NCBI RefSeq assembly: GCF_016907955.1
Contig: NZ_JAFBCX010000005.1
Coordinates: forward strand, 62,001-126,000
From: Lentzea nigeriaca
Lineage (GTDB): Bacteria > Actinomycetota > Actinomycetes > Mycobacteriales > Pseudonocardiaceae
DNA: 64,000 nt
Direction of reading: 5' to 3'
Shown here one piece after another: positions 1-8,507 of this stretch (the stretch's first letter is position 1; each line of letters begins with the position of its first letter). The position numbers were made by a program, and so were the translations under genes. The notes under the pieces are model-generated. The model was not told the DNA's origin. It did no database searches and saw only the letters and a list, made by a program, of their open reading frames with translations.

Positions 1-243
1 CGACTCCGGCTCGTAGTCGTCCGACTCGTCGATGTCGGCCCGGTAACCGGAGCCGGAGAGCTCCGACCGGCCCGGCGTGAACACGCGGCTGCGCCGCGGA
101 TAAGGGTCGTAGTCGTCGGCCTCGGCCGCGTACTCGGACCGGTAGTCGCCGTAGCGGCCGCGGTCGTCGTCGTAGCCGGGGTCGTCTGCGTACTCGGCGG
201 GGACCATCCCGAAGTAGGCCTTCAGCTTGTGCAAAGCGCTCAT
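1..243 (-). CDS. sepF: Cell division protein SepF, N-terminal part (cut by window edge)
   Basis: SepF anchors FtsZ to the membrane and is the main Z-ring tether in actinobacteria, which lack FtsA. The 81 visible codons start MSALHKLKAYFGMVP, the membrane-targeting amphipathic helix typical of actinobacterial SepF, then an acidic Asp/Tyr-rich linker; the conserved SepF domain lies beyond the window edge. An AGGAGG-like ribosome site (about 246-253) precedes the ATG. The position after ftsZ-pgeF-yggS is the standard dcw order, and the FtsZ tail visible at ftsZ is its known docking site. The gene is cut only by the window limit. Confidence 0.93.
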   Translation of the reverse strand, partial: MSALHKLKAYFGMVPAEYADDPGYDDDRGRYGDYRSEYAAEADDYDPYPRRSRVFTPGRSELSGSGYRADIDESDDYEPES

Positions 244-310
244 TCCAGCCCCTCCTCGGCGGTGCCCCACTCTTAGGGACGGTGCGGACGGTCCCGAGGT
301 TCCCGACAAC

Positions 311-1009
311 CTAAGGCAACGTTAGCCGCCGACTGCCGAGCAACGCCGTTCCGACACGCACACAGGTCGATCCGTGCGAGATGGCATCTTCCAGGTCCCC
401 GCTCATTCCCGCTGACACCTCAGTGGCAGTGGGATGATCATCACGTAGGCCTGTTACCACTGACGCCAACGCCTCAAACGCCTGCGATGGCTTCATCGTC
501 AACGGCGCGACAGTCATCGCACCGCGAAGAATAAGATCACCCGAACGAGTGATCGCGCCAGCCAGTTCCCCGACATCGGGAATCGCACAGCCGCCGCGTG
601 ACGTGTCGCCGTCGATGCTGACCTGCAACAACACGTCGAGCTTCGTGCCTTTCGCGTGCGCTGCCTTCGCGAGGGCCTCGGCCAATCTCACGCTGTCGAC
701 CGAGTCCACCTGATCGGCCCACTCGACGACGGATTTGGACTTGTTCCGCTGCAATCGGCCGACCATGTGCCATCTCGCGCCGTCGAGATGTCTCAATTGG
801 CTGACCTTCGCGCCCGCCTCCTGATCGCGGTTTTCCGCGAAGTTACGGAGCCCGAGTTCGTAGAGCAGTTCGACATCGCTCGCCGGCCAGGTTTTCGTCA
901 CCGCGAGCAACATCACTTCGGAACGATCACGCCCCGCAGCCTCGCACGCCTTCGCGATGCGTTCCTCGACCTCGGCGAGGTTCGCGGCGAGCTCCTCTCG
1001 GCGACTCAC
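311..1009 (-). CDS. yggS: YggS-family pyridoxal-phosphate homeostasis protein
   Basis: This 232-residue PLP-binding protein belongs to the PROSC/YggS family, which balances free PLP and amino-acid pools in the cytoplasm. The motif LLAVTKTWP supplies the Lys expected to carry PLP. Further family segments are FAENRDQEA, WHMVGRLQRNKSK, LLQVSIDGD and the C-terminal STCVRVGTALLG. The GTG start is chosen because it overlaps the upstream pgeF stop (GTGA) and directly precedes the conserved SRREELAANLAEVEERI helix. A longer open frame upstream only reads through pgeF. It is probably translated with pgeF. The 67-base gap to sepF has no clear extra feature. Confidence 0.93.
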   Translation of the reverse strand: MSRREELAANLAEVEERIAKACEAAGRDRSEVMLLAVTKTWPASDVELLYELGLRNFAENRDQEAGAKVSQLRHLDGARWHMVGRLQRNKSKSVVEWADQVDSVDSVRLAEALAKAAHAKGTKLDVLLQVSIDGDTSRGGCAIPDVGELAGAITRSGDLILRGAMTVAPLTMKPSQAFEALASVVTGLRDDHPTATEVSAGMSGDLEDAISHGSTCVRVGTALLGSRRLTLP

Positions 1010-1716
1010 GGCTCCATCCAAACGACCGAGGCGAGCCGCCCGGTCGGGGCCTGCCTGCGGTGGCTGAAGAGGTCCTTCTCCTCGAACGTGCAGCGCGGGT
1101 CGACGCCGATCTTGCCCACGCCGGCGCTCGCCAGCTGGTTCCACAGCCCGGCCCGCAGGTCGAGCGCCGGGGTGCCCTTGCGCGACTTGGAGGCGCTGCC
1201 CGGCAGGTGCTTCTCGACGTCGGCCTGCATGGCGGCGGGCACCTCGTAGCACTCACCGCACACCGCCGGCCCGAGCAGGACCTCGATGCGTTCGAGCTCG
1301 GCGCCCTGCGCCATCATCGCCTTCAACGCCTCGACGACGACCCCGACACGCGCGCCGACACGCCCGGCGTGGACCGCGCCGATCACGCCGGCCTCGGAGT
1401 CGCCGAGCAACACCGGAACGCAGTCGGCCGTGAGCACCACGAGCCCGAGACCAGGCTGTTTCGTCACAACGGCGTCGGTCGCCTCCAGCGGCTGCGGCTG
1501 CGGCCCGTCGACCACGCCGACCGTCCGGCCGTGCACCTGTTCCATCCACACCAAACGGTCCGGCGTGAGCCCGATGCCCTCGGCGAGACGAGCACGGTTG
1601 GCCTCGACCGCCTTCTCGTCGTCCCCCACGTGGTCGCCGAGGTTGAACGAGTCGTACGGAGCCTTGGACACGCCACCAGCGCGAGTGGTGACAACACGAC
1701 GAATGCGCACACCCAC
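1006..1716 (-). CDS. pgeF: PgeF/YfiH-type laccase-domain peptidoglycan editing factor
   Basis: This is a 236-residue member of the multicopper polyphenol-oxidase (YfiH/DUF152) family. Characterised relatives act as purine nucleoside phosphorylase/adenosine deaminase and as PgeF, which removes misincorporated residues from UDP-MurNAc peptides. The metal-site motifs are present: EQVHG, LTADCVPV, VHAGRVG and CGECYEV. The start is GTG, 65 bases after the ftsZ stop. That gap is filled almost entirely by a long hairpin (1727-1775), so pgeF-yggS-sepF may be partly uncoupled from ftsZ transcription. The 3' end overlaps yggS by four bases. Function is assigned from the family and the dcw context. Confidence 0.9.
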   Translation of the reverse strand: MGVRIRRVVTTRAGGVSKAPYDSFNLGDHVGDDEKAVEANRARLAEGIGLTPDRLVWMEQVHGRTVGVVDGPQPQPLEATDAVVTKQPGLGLVVLTADCVPVLLGDSEAGVIGAVHAGRVGARVGVVVEALKAMMAQGAELERIEVLLGPAVCGECYEVPAAMQADVEKHLPGSASKSRKGTPALDLRAGLWNQLASAGVGKIGVDPRCTFEEKDLFSHRRQAPTGRLASVVWMEP

Positions 1717-1726
1717 ACCCTAAAAC

Positions 1727-1775
1727 GCTGAAGGGAACCTTCCTCCACCTGAGGTGGACGAAGGTTCCCTTCAGC
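1727..1775. terminator. Long perfect hairpin between ftsZ and pgeF
   Basis: Two 16-base arms (1727-1742 and 1760-1775) are exact reverse complements. Inside them a second 7-base pair of arms (1744-1750 and 1752-1758) continues the stem after a single C/C mismatch. There is no U-tract, as is common for actinobacterial intrinsic terminators. It could be a terminator/attenuator for the ftsZ transcript, an RNase stop, or a copy of a dispersed palindromic element. Confidence 0.7.
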
Positions 1776-1781
1776 GAGCTC

Positions 1782-3089
1782 TCAGCGCCGCATGAACGGC
1801 GGCACGTCCACCTCGTCGTCCGGGTCGTCGGTGACGGGCACCGGACGCGACGGCAGCGAGCCGGTCTGCGCCAGCGACCGTGGCACCGCGGGCACGTACC
1901 CGTTGCCCTGCACCGGCGACGGCTGCGAGGTGGGCGGCGGCGTCACGGGCGGAGCGGGCTGCGGGGCGGGCTGGGCGACCGGCTGCGGCGCCGGCGCCTG
2001 CACGACGGGCGGAGGCGGGGCCTGAGTGACAGGCTGCGGCGCCGGTGCGTGCGTCGGCGTGGCCGTCGCCGCGGCGATCGGGCCGGACGCCGTGCGCGGC
2101 GGTGAGGACAGCGCCGTCGGCTCCAGCTTCTTGTGCGTCGGGCCGCCGCCGTCGAACCCGGCGGCGATCACCGTGACCCTGACCTCGTCGCCGAGCGAGT
2201 CGTCGATGACCGTACCGAAGATGATGTTCGCGTCCGGGTGCGCGGCCTCCTGGACCAGCGACGCGGACTCGTTGATCTCGAACAGGCCCAGGTCGGAGCC
2301 ACCGGCGATCGAGAGCAGCACGCCGTGCGCACCCTCCATCGACGCCTCGAGCAGCGGCGAGTTGATCGCCTTCTGCGCTGCCTGGACCGCGCGGCCCTCA
2401 CCGCGCGCGGAACCGATGCCCATCAATGCCGAGCCCGCACCGGACATGACCGACTTGACGTCGGCGAAGTCCAGGTTGATCAGACCGGGGGTCGTGATCA
2501 GGTCGGTGATGCCCTGGACACCGGAGAGGAGCACCTCGTCGGCCGAACGGAACGCGTCCATCAGGCTGACACCGATGTCACCCAGCTGGAGCAGCCGGTC
2601 GTTCGGGATGACGATCAGCGTGTCGCACTCGTTGCGCAGGGCCTGGATGCCGTCCTCGGCCTGCTTGGCGCGGCGCTTGCCCTCGAAGGAGAACGGGCGC
2701 GTGACCACACCGATGGTGAGTGCGCCGAGCTTGCGGGCGATCGAGGCCACCACCGGCGCGCCGCCGGTGCCCGTGCCGCCACCCTCGCCGGCGGTCACGA
2801 AGACCATGTCGGCCCCCTTGAGGACCTCCTCGATCTCCTCGCGGTGGTCTTCGGCGGCCTTGTGCCCGACCTCGGGGTTCGCGCCTGCGCCGAGGCCGCG
2901 CGTGAGTTCCCGGCCGATGTCGAGCTTGACGTCGGCATCAGACATCAGCAAGGCCTGTGCGTCGGTGTTCACCGCGATGAACTCGACGCCCTTGAGCCCG
3001 ACCTCGATCATGCGGTTGACGGCGTTGACGCCGCCACCACCGATGCCGACGACCTTGATCACCGCGAGGTAGTTGTGCGGGGGCGTCAT
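1782..3089 (-). CDS. ftsZ: Cell division GTPase FtsZ
   Basis: FtsZ is the tubulin-like GTPase that polymerises into the Z-ring. The 435 residues show the GTP-binding loop GGGTGTG (103-109), the catalytic T7 loop NLDFAD (about 205-210), a Pro/Ala/Gln-rich disordered linker (about 325-420) and the C-terminal peptide DVPPFMRR that binds SepF in actinobacteria. An AGGAAGG ribosome site precedes the ATG. Unlike the usual layout, ftsQ is not adjacent: two unrelated genes lie between, so ftsZ must rely on a promoter in its own upstream region (3090-3426). The linker is typical of high-GC actinomycetes. Confidence 0.98.
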   Translation of the reverse strand: MTPPHNYLAVIKVVGIGGGGVNAVNRMIEVGLKGVEFIAVNTDAQALLMSDADVKLDIGRELTRGLGAGANPEVGHKAAEDHREEIEEVLKGADMVFVTAGEGGGTGTGGAPVVASIARKLGALTIGVVTRPFSFEGKRRAKQAEDGIQALRNECDTLIVIPNDRLLQLGDIGVSLMDAFRSADEVLLSGVQGITDLITTPGLINLDFADVKSVMSGAGSALMGIGSARGEGRAVQAAQKAINSPLLEASMEGAHGVLLSIAGGSDLGLFEINESASLVQEAAHPDANIIFGTVIDDSLGDEVRVTVIAAGFDGGGPTHKKLEPTALSSPPRTASGPIAAATATPTHAPAPQPVTQAPPPPVVQAPAPQPVAQPAPQPAPPVTPPPTSQPSPVQGNGYVPAVPRSLAQTGSLPSRPVPVTDDPDDEVDVPPFMRR

Positions 3090-3426
3090 CGGATCCGCCT
3101 TCCTGATCGTGGTCCGTGCTGTGGTGCTGGGTGGTGATGCACCCGGATTGAAACTCTCAACCTCTCCTCGAGGTCCAGAGTTATGTCAACCCCATATGTT
3201 CCTGCTGGACGGTAAGCACCGGCGGTGCGTCGGTCCAGCAGGCGCGCCGTAGGGTCCCAACACTGTGCGCTACTACTCCCCGGTCGTGCCGTCAAGTAGT
3301 GCGCACGGTGCAGAGCACGACGCACCACAAGCGTAGTCGGAGCTCGAATCGGAGATCGTCTCGCCCACACCTTCGCCACTTCCACCTCTTTTCCCGGTGA
3401 TCTTTCGTTACCGTCCGTGGATCGGG
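3090..3426. promoter_or_regulatory. ftsZ upstream region between divergent genes
   Basis: This 337-base gap separates divergent ftsZ and the lectin-like gene. On the ftsZ strand a TTGACA hexamer lies at 3184-3189 (complement), about 95 bases before the ftsZ ATG, and is a candidate -35 element; no convincing -10 follows at 17 bases. Several short inverted sequences are present, but nothing coding is recognised. A dedicated ftsZ promoter is inferred from the loss of linkage to ftsQ. Confidence 0.4.
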
Positions 3427-4689
3427 ATGAAGATGCTGAGCATCGCGCTGGCCGCGATCGCTCTGGGGGCAGTGACGGTCGCACCCGCGAGTGCGGCACC
3501 GGAAGGCAACGAGATCGTCGAGATCAAGAACGTGCTCGAGGGCCTGTGCCTCGACTTCAACGAGCCCGCGACCACGAGACCTGCGCTGACCGCCTGCACG
3601 GGCAGCGCGACGCAGCAGTTCGAGCGGATCCCGGCGGCGGACGGCAGAGGGGAGTTCCTGCGCAGCGTCGGCGGCAGGTGGTGCCTCGACGGAACGTTCT
3701 CCTACTGGATCGCGCTGCGGGGCAACTGCGACACGGACAAGGCCGGCCACCGGTTCGAGCTGGAGCCGCAGCCCTCGGGCAGCGTCAAGCTGAAGAACCA
3801 GGGCGAGTTCATCGACGCGTGGTCCTGGCGCGGCCGGGGTGAGCTGACCATGGAGACCCCGAACTCGACCGGGTACCAGGACTGGCAGATCCGCCGGGTC
3901 GGCGTGGCGCCGAAGCCCGAGCTCGCCGCCGTCGTGCGTCCGAAGAGCGCAGGCTGGGGCAAGTGCGTGGCCGAGGACGGGCCCGTCGCCAGGATCACCG
4001 CCTGCGGCACGACGCAACGCGAGACGTACCAGCGCCTCGACGCCGGTGACGGCAAGGTGGCGCTGCGCAACTCGTCGAGCGGCAGGTGCCTGAGCACCGA
4101 TGAGTACTACGAGGTGGACCTCGTGAACTGCGCGACCGGCGCACGGGACCAGCAGTGGACTCTCGTCGCCGACGAGCTCGGCCGCCACCGGGTCAGGAGC
4201 GAGCTGACCGGCAACTACCTGGAGGAGACCGACGGTCTGGCGAAGGCGTACCCGTACTACCAGGGCCTCTGGCAGAAGTGGGAGCTGACGGCGGCTTGGT
4301 CGCCGGGTGACCGGGCGGCCTCCCGGCCGTCCGGTCACCGCCCCGCGGTCACCCGCTGGGCCGCGAGCCTTCCGGAGATGAGCACCGGCGGCACTCCGAC
4401 ACCAGGAGTCGTTCCCGCGCCGGCCAACGCCACGTTCTCGACGCCCCTGACGACGTTGCGCGGCCGGAACGGGCCGGTCTGCGCGAAGGTGTGCGCCAGC
4501 CCGAACGGCGTGCCCTCCGCGTTGCCCCAGTCCCGCGGCGTGACGAGGTGCTCGTCCCGGATCGCCGCCCCGAACCCGTCCAGGCCGCGCTTCTCCAGCG
4601 TGGCGACGAGCTCGTCGCGGTACCGAGGTGCGACGCGCTGCCAGTCGATCGGGCCGGTCCGCAGGTTCGGGCACGGCGCCAGCACGTAG
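3427..4689 (+). CDS. Secreted ricin-B-like (beta-trefoil) lectin-type protein with suspicious 3' extension
   Basis: The N-terminus is a clear signal peptide (MKMLSIALAAIALG, cleavage near APASA/APEG), so the protein is secreted. The next ~285 residues hold repeated beta-trefoil signatures: GLCLDF, RWCLDG, GRCLSTD, with QQFE, DWQI and QQWTL blocks, as in ricin-type carbohydrate-binding domains, probably two modules. I recognise no catalytic domain. The ATG at 3427 is preferred over an upstream in-frame GTG (3397) because it begins the signal peptide. The lectin fold appears complete near 4293 (QKWEL). The last ~130 codons run antisense through the end of the oxidoreductase gene and are low complexity, so the natural stop may have been lost or mis-sequenced. 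Confidence 0.75.
   Translation: MKMLSIALAAIALGAVTVAPASAAPEGNEIVEIKNVLEGLCLDFNEPATTRPALTACTGSATQQFERIPAADGRGEFLRSVGGRWCLDGTFSYWIALRGNCDTDKAGHRFELEPQPSGSVKLKNQGEFIDAWSWRGRGELTMETPNSTGYQDWQIRRVGVAPKPELAAVVRPKSAGWGKCVAEDGPVARITACGTTQRETYQRLDAGDGKVALRNSSSGRCLSTDEYYEVDLVNCATGARDQQWTLVADELGRHRVRSELTGNYLEETDGLAKAYPYYQGLWQKWELTAAWSPGDRAASRPSGHRPAVTRWAASLPEMSTGGTPTPGVVPAPANATFSTPLTTLRGRNGPVCAKVCASPNGVPSALPQSRGVTRCSSRIAAPNPSRPRFSSVATSSSRYRGATRCQSIGPVRRFGHGAST
4306..4339. terminator. Hairpin between convergent lectin and oxidoreductase genes
   Basis: A 15-bp stem (4306-4320 with 4325-4339, one G-U type mismatch) and a 4-base loop sit exactly where the lectin domain ends and over the last codons of the opposite gene (stop at 4335-4337). 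This is the expected place for a bidirectional terminator and supports a true lectin end near 4300. Confidence 0.65.
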
Positions 4690-5750
4690 TGCAGACCGTC
4701 CTGGGCATGCGTGACGAGCAACGACGGGTCCGACATCAACCGCCCTTTGTGGACGATCTCGGTGAACGTCTCGCGCCAGGCCGCGCCGAACAGGATGTTG
4801 TGGTGCCCGAGGTCCCACGTGCGATCCGTCGCGGCGTGCAACACCACGGCCGATGGCGACCAACGGTGTCGCAGCAGCCGTTGCGGACGCTTCCCCAGCA
4901 ACCGATATGCGTCCGGCAACTCACACGCCAGCACGACCGCGTCCGCGGTGATCCGCTCATCCGCCGTATGGACGGCGGTGACTCGCGACCCGCTCCACTC
5001 CAGCCGTGTGACCGTTGCGCCGTAACGGAACTCCGTGCCGTGCTTCGTCGCGGCATCGGCAAGCGCTTGCGGCACCGCATGCATCCCGCCACGTGGGTGG
5101 TAGACGCCCGCAATGGTGTCCATGTACGCGATGACCGCATACGCCGCGAGAGCTTGCTGCGGCGGCACACCCGCGTACAGCGCTTGGAAGGAGAACAGCC
5201 GGATCAAGCGTTCATCACTGATGAACCGCCGCAACTGGGGTTCCAGCCGGCCGAACCCGCCGAGGCCCGCTAGCCGCACGAGTTCCGGCCGGAGCAGATC
5301 GAGCGGCGAGTCGAAGTTCGCGCCGATGAAGTGCTCGCGCTGCACCGCGTACAGCTCGCCCAGCCACCGCCGCAGCCTCCGGTACCCGGTCGCTTCCCTT
5401 GCGCCGCAGACGTTGCGGATCTCGTCTTCCATCCGGGACGCATCGGTGTGCACCGCGATCCGCGATCCGTCCGCGAACCTCGCGTGGTAGGCCGGATCGA
5501 CCCGGTCGAGCGTGAGCCAGTCCGCGGTCCGCTCCCCCACCGCCCCGAACGCCTCGTCGAGGTACTCGGGCATCGTGAGGACGGTCGGCCCGCTGTCCGC
5601 CGTGAACCCGCCAACCCCGACGGTCCCGGCGCGACCGCCTGGGGCGTCAGCCTTTTCGAGCACGGTGACCCGGCGACCGGCGCCCTGCAGGTGCAACGCG
5701 GCCGACAGTCCGGCAAGACCGGCGCCCACAACAACGACGTGTCCTGCCAT
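4335..5750 (-). CDS. Phytoene-desaturase (CrtI)-family FAD-dependent oxidoreductase
   Basis: The 471-residue protein opens with a dinucleotide-binding fold VVVGAGLAGLSAALHL, followed by EKADAPGGRAGT and the substrate-region phrase GPTVLTMPEYL. It ends with AGAGTTPGVGVPPVLISGR, the C-terminal FAD signature of CrtI/NAD(P)-FAD oxidoreductases. Relatives desaturate or isomerise carotenoid or other polyprenyl chains, or oxidise related hydrophobic substrates. No phytoene synthase or other carotenoid gene is nearby, so the substrate is unknown. The ATG is preceded by GGAAG. It lies alone between ftsQ and ftsZ, convergent with the lectin gene. Confidence 0.85.
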   Translation of the reverse strand: MAGHVVVVGAGLAGLSAALHLQGAGRRVTVLEKADAPGGRAGTVGVGGFTADSGPTVLTMPEYLDEAFGAVGERTADWLTLDRVDPAYHARFADGSRIAVHTDASRMEDEIRNVCGAREATGYRRLRRWLGELYAVQREHFIGANFDSPLDLLRPELVRLAGLGGFGRLEPQLRRFISDERLIRLFSFQALYAGVPPQQALAAYAVIAYMDTIAGVYHPRGGMHAVPQALADAATKHGTEFRYGATVTRLEWSGSRVTAVHTADERITADAVVLACELPDAYRLLGKRPQRLLRHRWSPSAVVLHAATDRTWDLGHHNILFGAAWRETFTEIVHKGRLMSDPSLLVTHAQDGLHYVLAPCPNLRTGPIDWQRVAPRYRDELVATLEKRGLDGFGAAIRDEHLVTPRDWGNAEGTPFGLAHTFAQTGPFRPRNVVRGVENVALAGAGTTPGVGVPPVLISGRLAAQRVTAGR

Positions 5751-6375
5751 GCGTACTTCCTTCGGGTGACAACGACCAATACGGCTAATGCCGCGAGAAC
5801 CAGTCCGATGAGCACGGTAGTCGTTCACTTCGAGGAGGCCCGTCTTGGCACACGCACCCGCGTCCGTGCGTTCGCTCGTCATCGAGGCGATCGTGTTGGA
5901 ACTCGTGACGAGCAGGTTGGGCAGCCTGTTCGTGCGGGTCGCGACTGCGTTGAAGCCGAGCGACTGAAAGCAGGAGATTCCCGTGTGCTCGCAACCGACT
6001 CCCCGCTCGCCGCACCGGCGTCCTCGCCGCTACCCGACGCCGTCGCGGCCGCCGGCACCGCGGCCGTGATCCGGGCTCGCCGACACCAGGGTCGTCGGCA
6101 CGCCACCAGTAGCGTGTCGCAGCTATCTCCTGGGATGTGACAGTGAGAGTGATGCCGGCGGGCAGCCGCGCTTCGATCATGAAGATCGCGCTCTCATGGC
6201 TGCGAACTGCACAGTTGGCAGCAGTTGGGGTGATCAGACGTTTGCGCCAGCACTCTTCTACCGCCAACTCGGCGGCGACGTGCATGAGCGCGACCATCCG
6301 GGCTTTCGGTAACGAGCACCAGACCGCAAACCCCCTGCCCGACTCAACGGAGCACAACCAAGCCGCGACGCTCTA
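5751..6375. other. Gene-poor segment between ftsQ and the oxidoreductase
   Basis: No recognisable gene lies in these 625 bases. The half nearer ftsQ (about 6160-6370) looks visibly lower in GC than its surroundings. Open on the + strand is an 80-codon frame 6137-6379 (GTG start, ends over the ftsQ stop), which lacks similarity that I recognise. On the minus strand just upstream of the oxidoreductase a short hydrophobic reading frame begins at 5815 (MLIGLVLAALAVLVVV), then runs out of frame over the gene. The segment may be a promoter region plus gene debris. Confidence 0.5.
5845..5967 (+). CDS. Possible 40-residue small protein, unknown function
   Basis: A TTG start lies about 8 bases behind a GAGGAGG ribosome site (near 5831-5838) and opens a 40-codon frame ending TGA. 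It starts LAHAPASVRSLVIEAIVLEL and is dominated by a hydrophobic/amphipathic helix with G/C in nearly all third codon positions. It is not in any family that I recognise. Immediately downstream, CAGGAG followed by overlapping GTG codons (5983/5985) opens two further short frames. It could be a small membrane-associated peptide or chance. The evidence is the ribosome site and codon bias only. Confidence 0.3.
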   Translation: MAHAPASVRSLVIEAIVLELVTSRLGSLFVRVATALKPSD

Positions 6376-7128
6376 CTAGGACACGGTGGCCAGTTCCGGC
6401 GCCGACACGTCGTACGTCGTGCCCGGCCGCGTGAGCAGCACCTGCAGCACCGCGGCCTTGCGCGGGGTGTCGTCGGCGCTTCCCCATTTCACGACGCGGT
6501 TGCCGGCCAGCGTCAGCTTCACGTCGGCGCCGGACGTCGCCGCCACCTGCAGCACCTCGGGCCGCAGCTTCTCCGGCAGGTTGTTCACGACCCCGACCAC
6601 GGCGCGGGTGGCCGGGTCCTCAGGCGACGGCGCGGCGAGGAACAGTTCGGGTGCGCCCGGCGCCGCCGTCGCCAGGACCGCGTAGTCCTTGCCGGTGGCG
6701 TCGATCAGGTGGTAGCCGTCGGACAGCTTCACCGAGCCGACCGGGACGCGTTCGGTGATCAGCAACCGGACGGTGCCGGGAAGCTGGCGTTCGACCTCCA
6801 CCGCGGCGACGCGCGGCATGGCGGCGACGCGGTCGTGGATGCCGCGGAGGTCCAGCCGCACCAACGGGGAGCCGGGTTCGATCGCCGCGGTCGCGCGGAC
6901 CTCGTCCTCGGTCAGCACCACGGAGCCGCGGACGTCGACCTGGTGCACGCCCAGCAACGGCGTGAAGAACACGCTGTAGGTCAAGCCCACGACGGTGAGC
7001 AACGTCAGCAGGGCGACCAGGCGGCGGCGCAGGATGATCCTGCGCCGCGCCCGGTACTCGGCACTCTTGGGCCGCCGGTTCGAGGCGGGGCGAACTCGCG
7101 TGGACCTGCCGCGAACCGGCGCGCTCAT
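6376..7128 (-). CDS. ftsQ: Cell division protein FtsQ
   Basis: FtsQ is a bitopic membrane protein linking early and late divisome proteins (FtsL, FtsB/DivIC). The 250-residue sequence has an Arg-rich cytoplasmic tail (1-35), one transmembrane helix (about 36-57, [17 protein letters not shown]) and a POTRA domain (about 62-130, [17 protein letters not shown]), then the FtsQ beta domain. The ATG overlaps the murC stop, so the two are translated together. After ftsQ the conserved order breaks: ftsZ is 3.3 kb away behind two foreign-looking genes. The ftsQ stop overlaps the end of a small convergent frame. Confidence 0.95.
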   Translation of the reverse strand: MSAPVRGRSTRVRPASNRRPKSAEYRARRRIILRRRLVALLTLLTVVGLTYSVFFTPLLGVHQVDVRGSVVLTEDEVRATAAIEPGSPLVRLDLRGIHDRVAAMPRVAAVEVERQLPGTVRLLITERVPVGSVKLSDGYHLIDATGKDYAVLATAAPGAPELFLAAPSPEDPATRAVVGVVNNLPEKLRPEVLQVAATSGADVKLTLAGNRVVKWGSADDTPRKAAVLQVLLTRPGTTYDVSAPELATVS

Positions 7129-8507
7129 GCCTGCTCTTCGTGTGACAGTGCGCTGACGATCTCGGGGCCGAGCATCGTCACGTCGCCCGCGCCCATGGTC
7201 ACCACGAGGTCGCCCTCGCGGACCAGCGACGCCACCAAGGCGGGCACGCGGTCGAACGACGGCTCGTAGTGCACCGAAGCCGTGACCTGGTCGGCGATCA
7301 GCGCGCCGGACACACCGGGCTCCGGCTCCTCGCGAGCGCCGTAGACGTCGAGCACGACGACCTCGTCGGCCAGCGACAGGGCCGTGGCGAATTCGGCGGC
7401 GAACGTGCGCGTGCGTGAGTACAGGTGCGGTTGGAACACCACGACGACACGACCCGCGCCCGCGACCGGACGTGCCGCACGCAGCTGTGCGTCGACCTCG
7501 GTCGGGTGGTGCGCGTAGTCGTCGTAGACGGACACGCCACCGGCGCGGCCCTTGAACTCGAACCGCCGCCGCACGCCACCGAACGCCGCGAGACCCTCGA
7601 GCAACCCGGTCTGGTCGGCACCGAGCTCAAGGCCGGCCAGCAGAGCCGCGACTGCGTTCAACGCCATGTGCTCGCCGGGCACGGCGACACGAACCTCGAC
7701 CGCGACGCCGTCGATCTCCACCGACGCCAGGCCACCGGACTCGAAGGGCTTGTAGTCGATGATCCGCGCGTCGGAGGCGGTGCGGCCGTACTCGCGCACC
7801 CGGATGCCCCGCGCACGCGCCTCGGCGATCAGCCGAGCAGCACCGGGATCGTCCACACAGGACACCAGCACGCCACCGGGCGTGATCCGCTCCAGGAACG
7901 AGTCGAACACCGCCGTGTAGGCCTCGACGGTGCCGTGGTGGTCGAGGTGGTCCGCCTCGACGTTCGTCACAACGGCGACCGACGGCGAGAAGAACAGGAA
8001 CGAGCCGTCGGACTCGTCCGCCTCCGCCACGAACACGCCACCGGTGCCCTGGTGTGCGTTGGCACCGGACTCGTTCAGGTCGCCACCGATGGCGAACGAC
8101 GGATCCAACCGGCAGTGTTGCAACGCGACCGTCAGCATCGAGGTGGTCGACGTCTTGCCGTGCGTGCCGGCGACACACACGACGCGGTGGTCTTCCATCA
8201 GCGCGGCCAGCGCCTCGGCGCGGCGCAGCACCGTGATGCCGCGCTCGCGGGCCGTCGCGTACTCCGGGTTGGAGTCCTTGATCGCGGTCGACACCACGAC
8301 CTCGGTCGGGCCGCCGACGAGCTGGTCGATGTTCGCGGCGTCGTGGCCGACGGCGATGCGCGCGCCCTGGGCACGCAGCGCCAGCACCGTCCGCGAGTCC
8401 TTGGCGTCCGAACCGGACACCTGCGCACCACGCGCGAGCAGGATGCGGGCGATGCCGCTCATGCCGGCACCACCGATGCCGACGAGGTGAACGCGTTCGA
8501 GGCTCAC
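7125..8507 (-). CDS. murC: UDP-N-acetylmuramate-L-alanine ligase
   Basis: MurC adds L-Ala to UDP-MurNAc, the first peptide-stem step in the cytoplasm. The 460 residues include the N-terminal Rossmann motif [11 protein letters not shown] (10-20), the ATP P-loop AGTHGKTST (113-121), the EADESDGSF segment and DDYAHHPTE near the C-terminal domain. The length matches the family. The GTG start overlaps the murG stop (GTGA) and its own stop overlaps ftsQ, so murG-murC-ftsQ form one translationally coupled unit. Confidence 0.97.
   Translation of the reverse strand: MSLERVHLVGIGGAGMSGIARILLARGAQVSGSDAKDSRTVLALRAQGARIAVGHDAANIDQLVGGPTEVVVSTAIKDSNPEYATARERGITVLRRAEALAALMEDHRVVCVAGTHGKTSTTSMLTVALQHCRLDPSFAIGGDLNESGANAHQGTGGVFVAEADESDGSFLFFSPSVAVVTNVEADHLDHHGTVEAYTAVFDSFLERITPGGVLVSCVDDPGAARLIAEARARGIRVREYGRTASDARIIDYKPFESGGLASVEIDGVAVEVRVAVPGEHMALNAVAALLAGLELGADQTGLLEGLAAFGGVRRRFEFKGRAGGVSVYDDYAHHPTEVDAQLRAARPVAGAGRVVVVFQPHLYSRTRTFAAEFATALSLADEVVVLDVYGAREEPEPGVSGALIADQVTASVHYEPSFDRVPALVASLVREGDLVVTMGAGDVTMLGPEIVSALSHEEQA

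Noticed and set aside
5270..5815. Membrane protein starting MLIGLVLAALAVLVVV upstream of the oxidoreductase
   Set aside because: After about 20 codons it runs out of phase through the oxidoreductase gene. The FAD-binding frame, with its own ATG and ribosome site, is clearly the real one.
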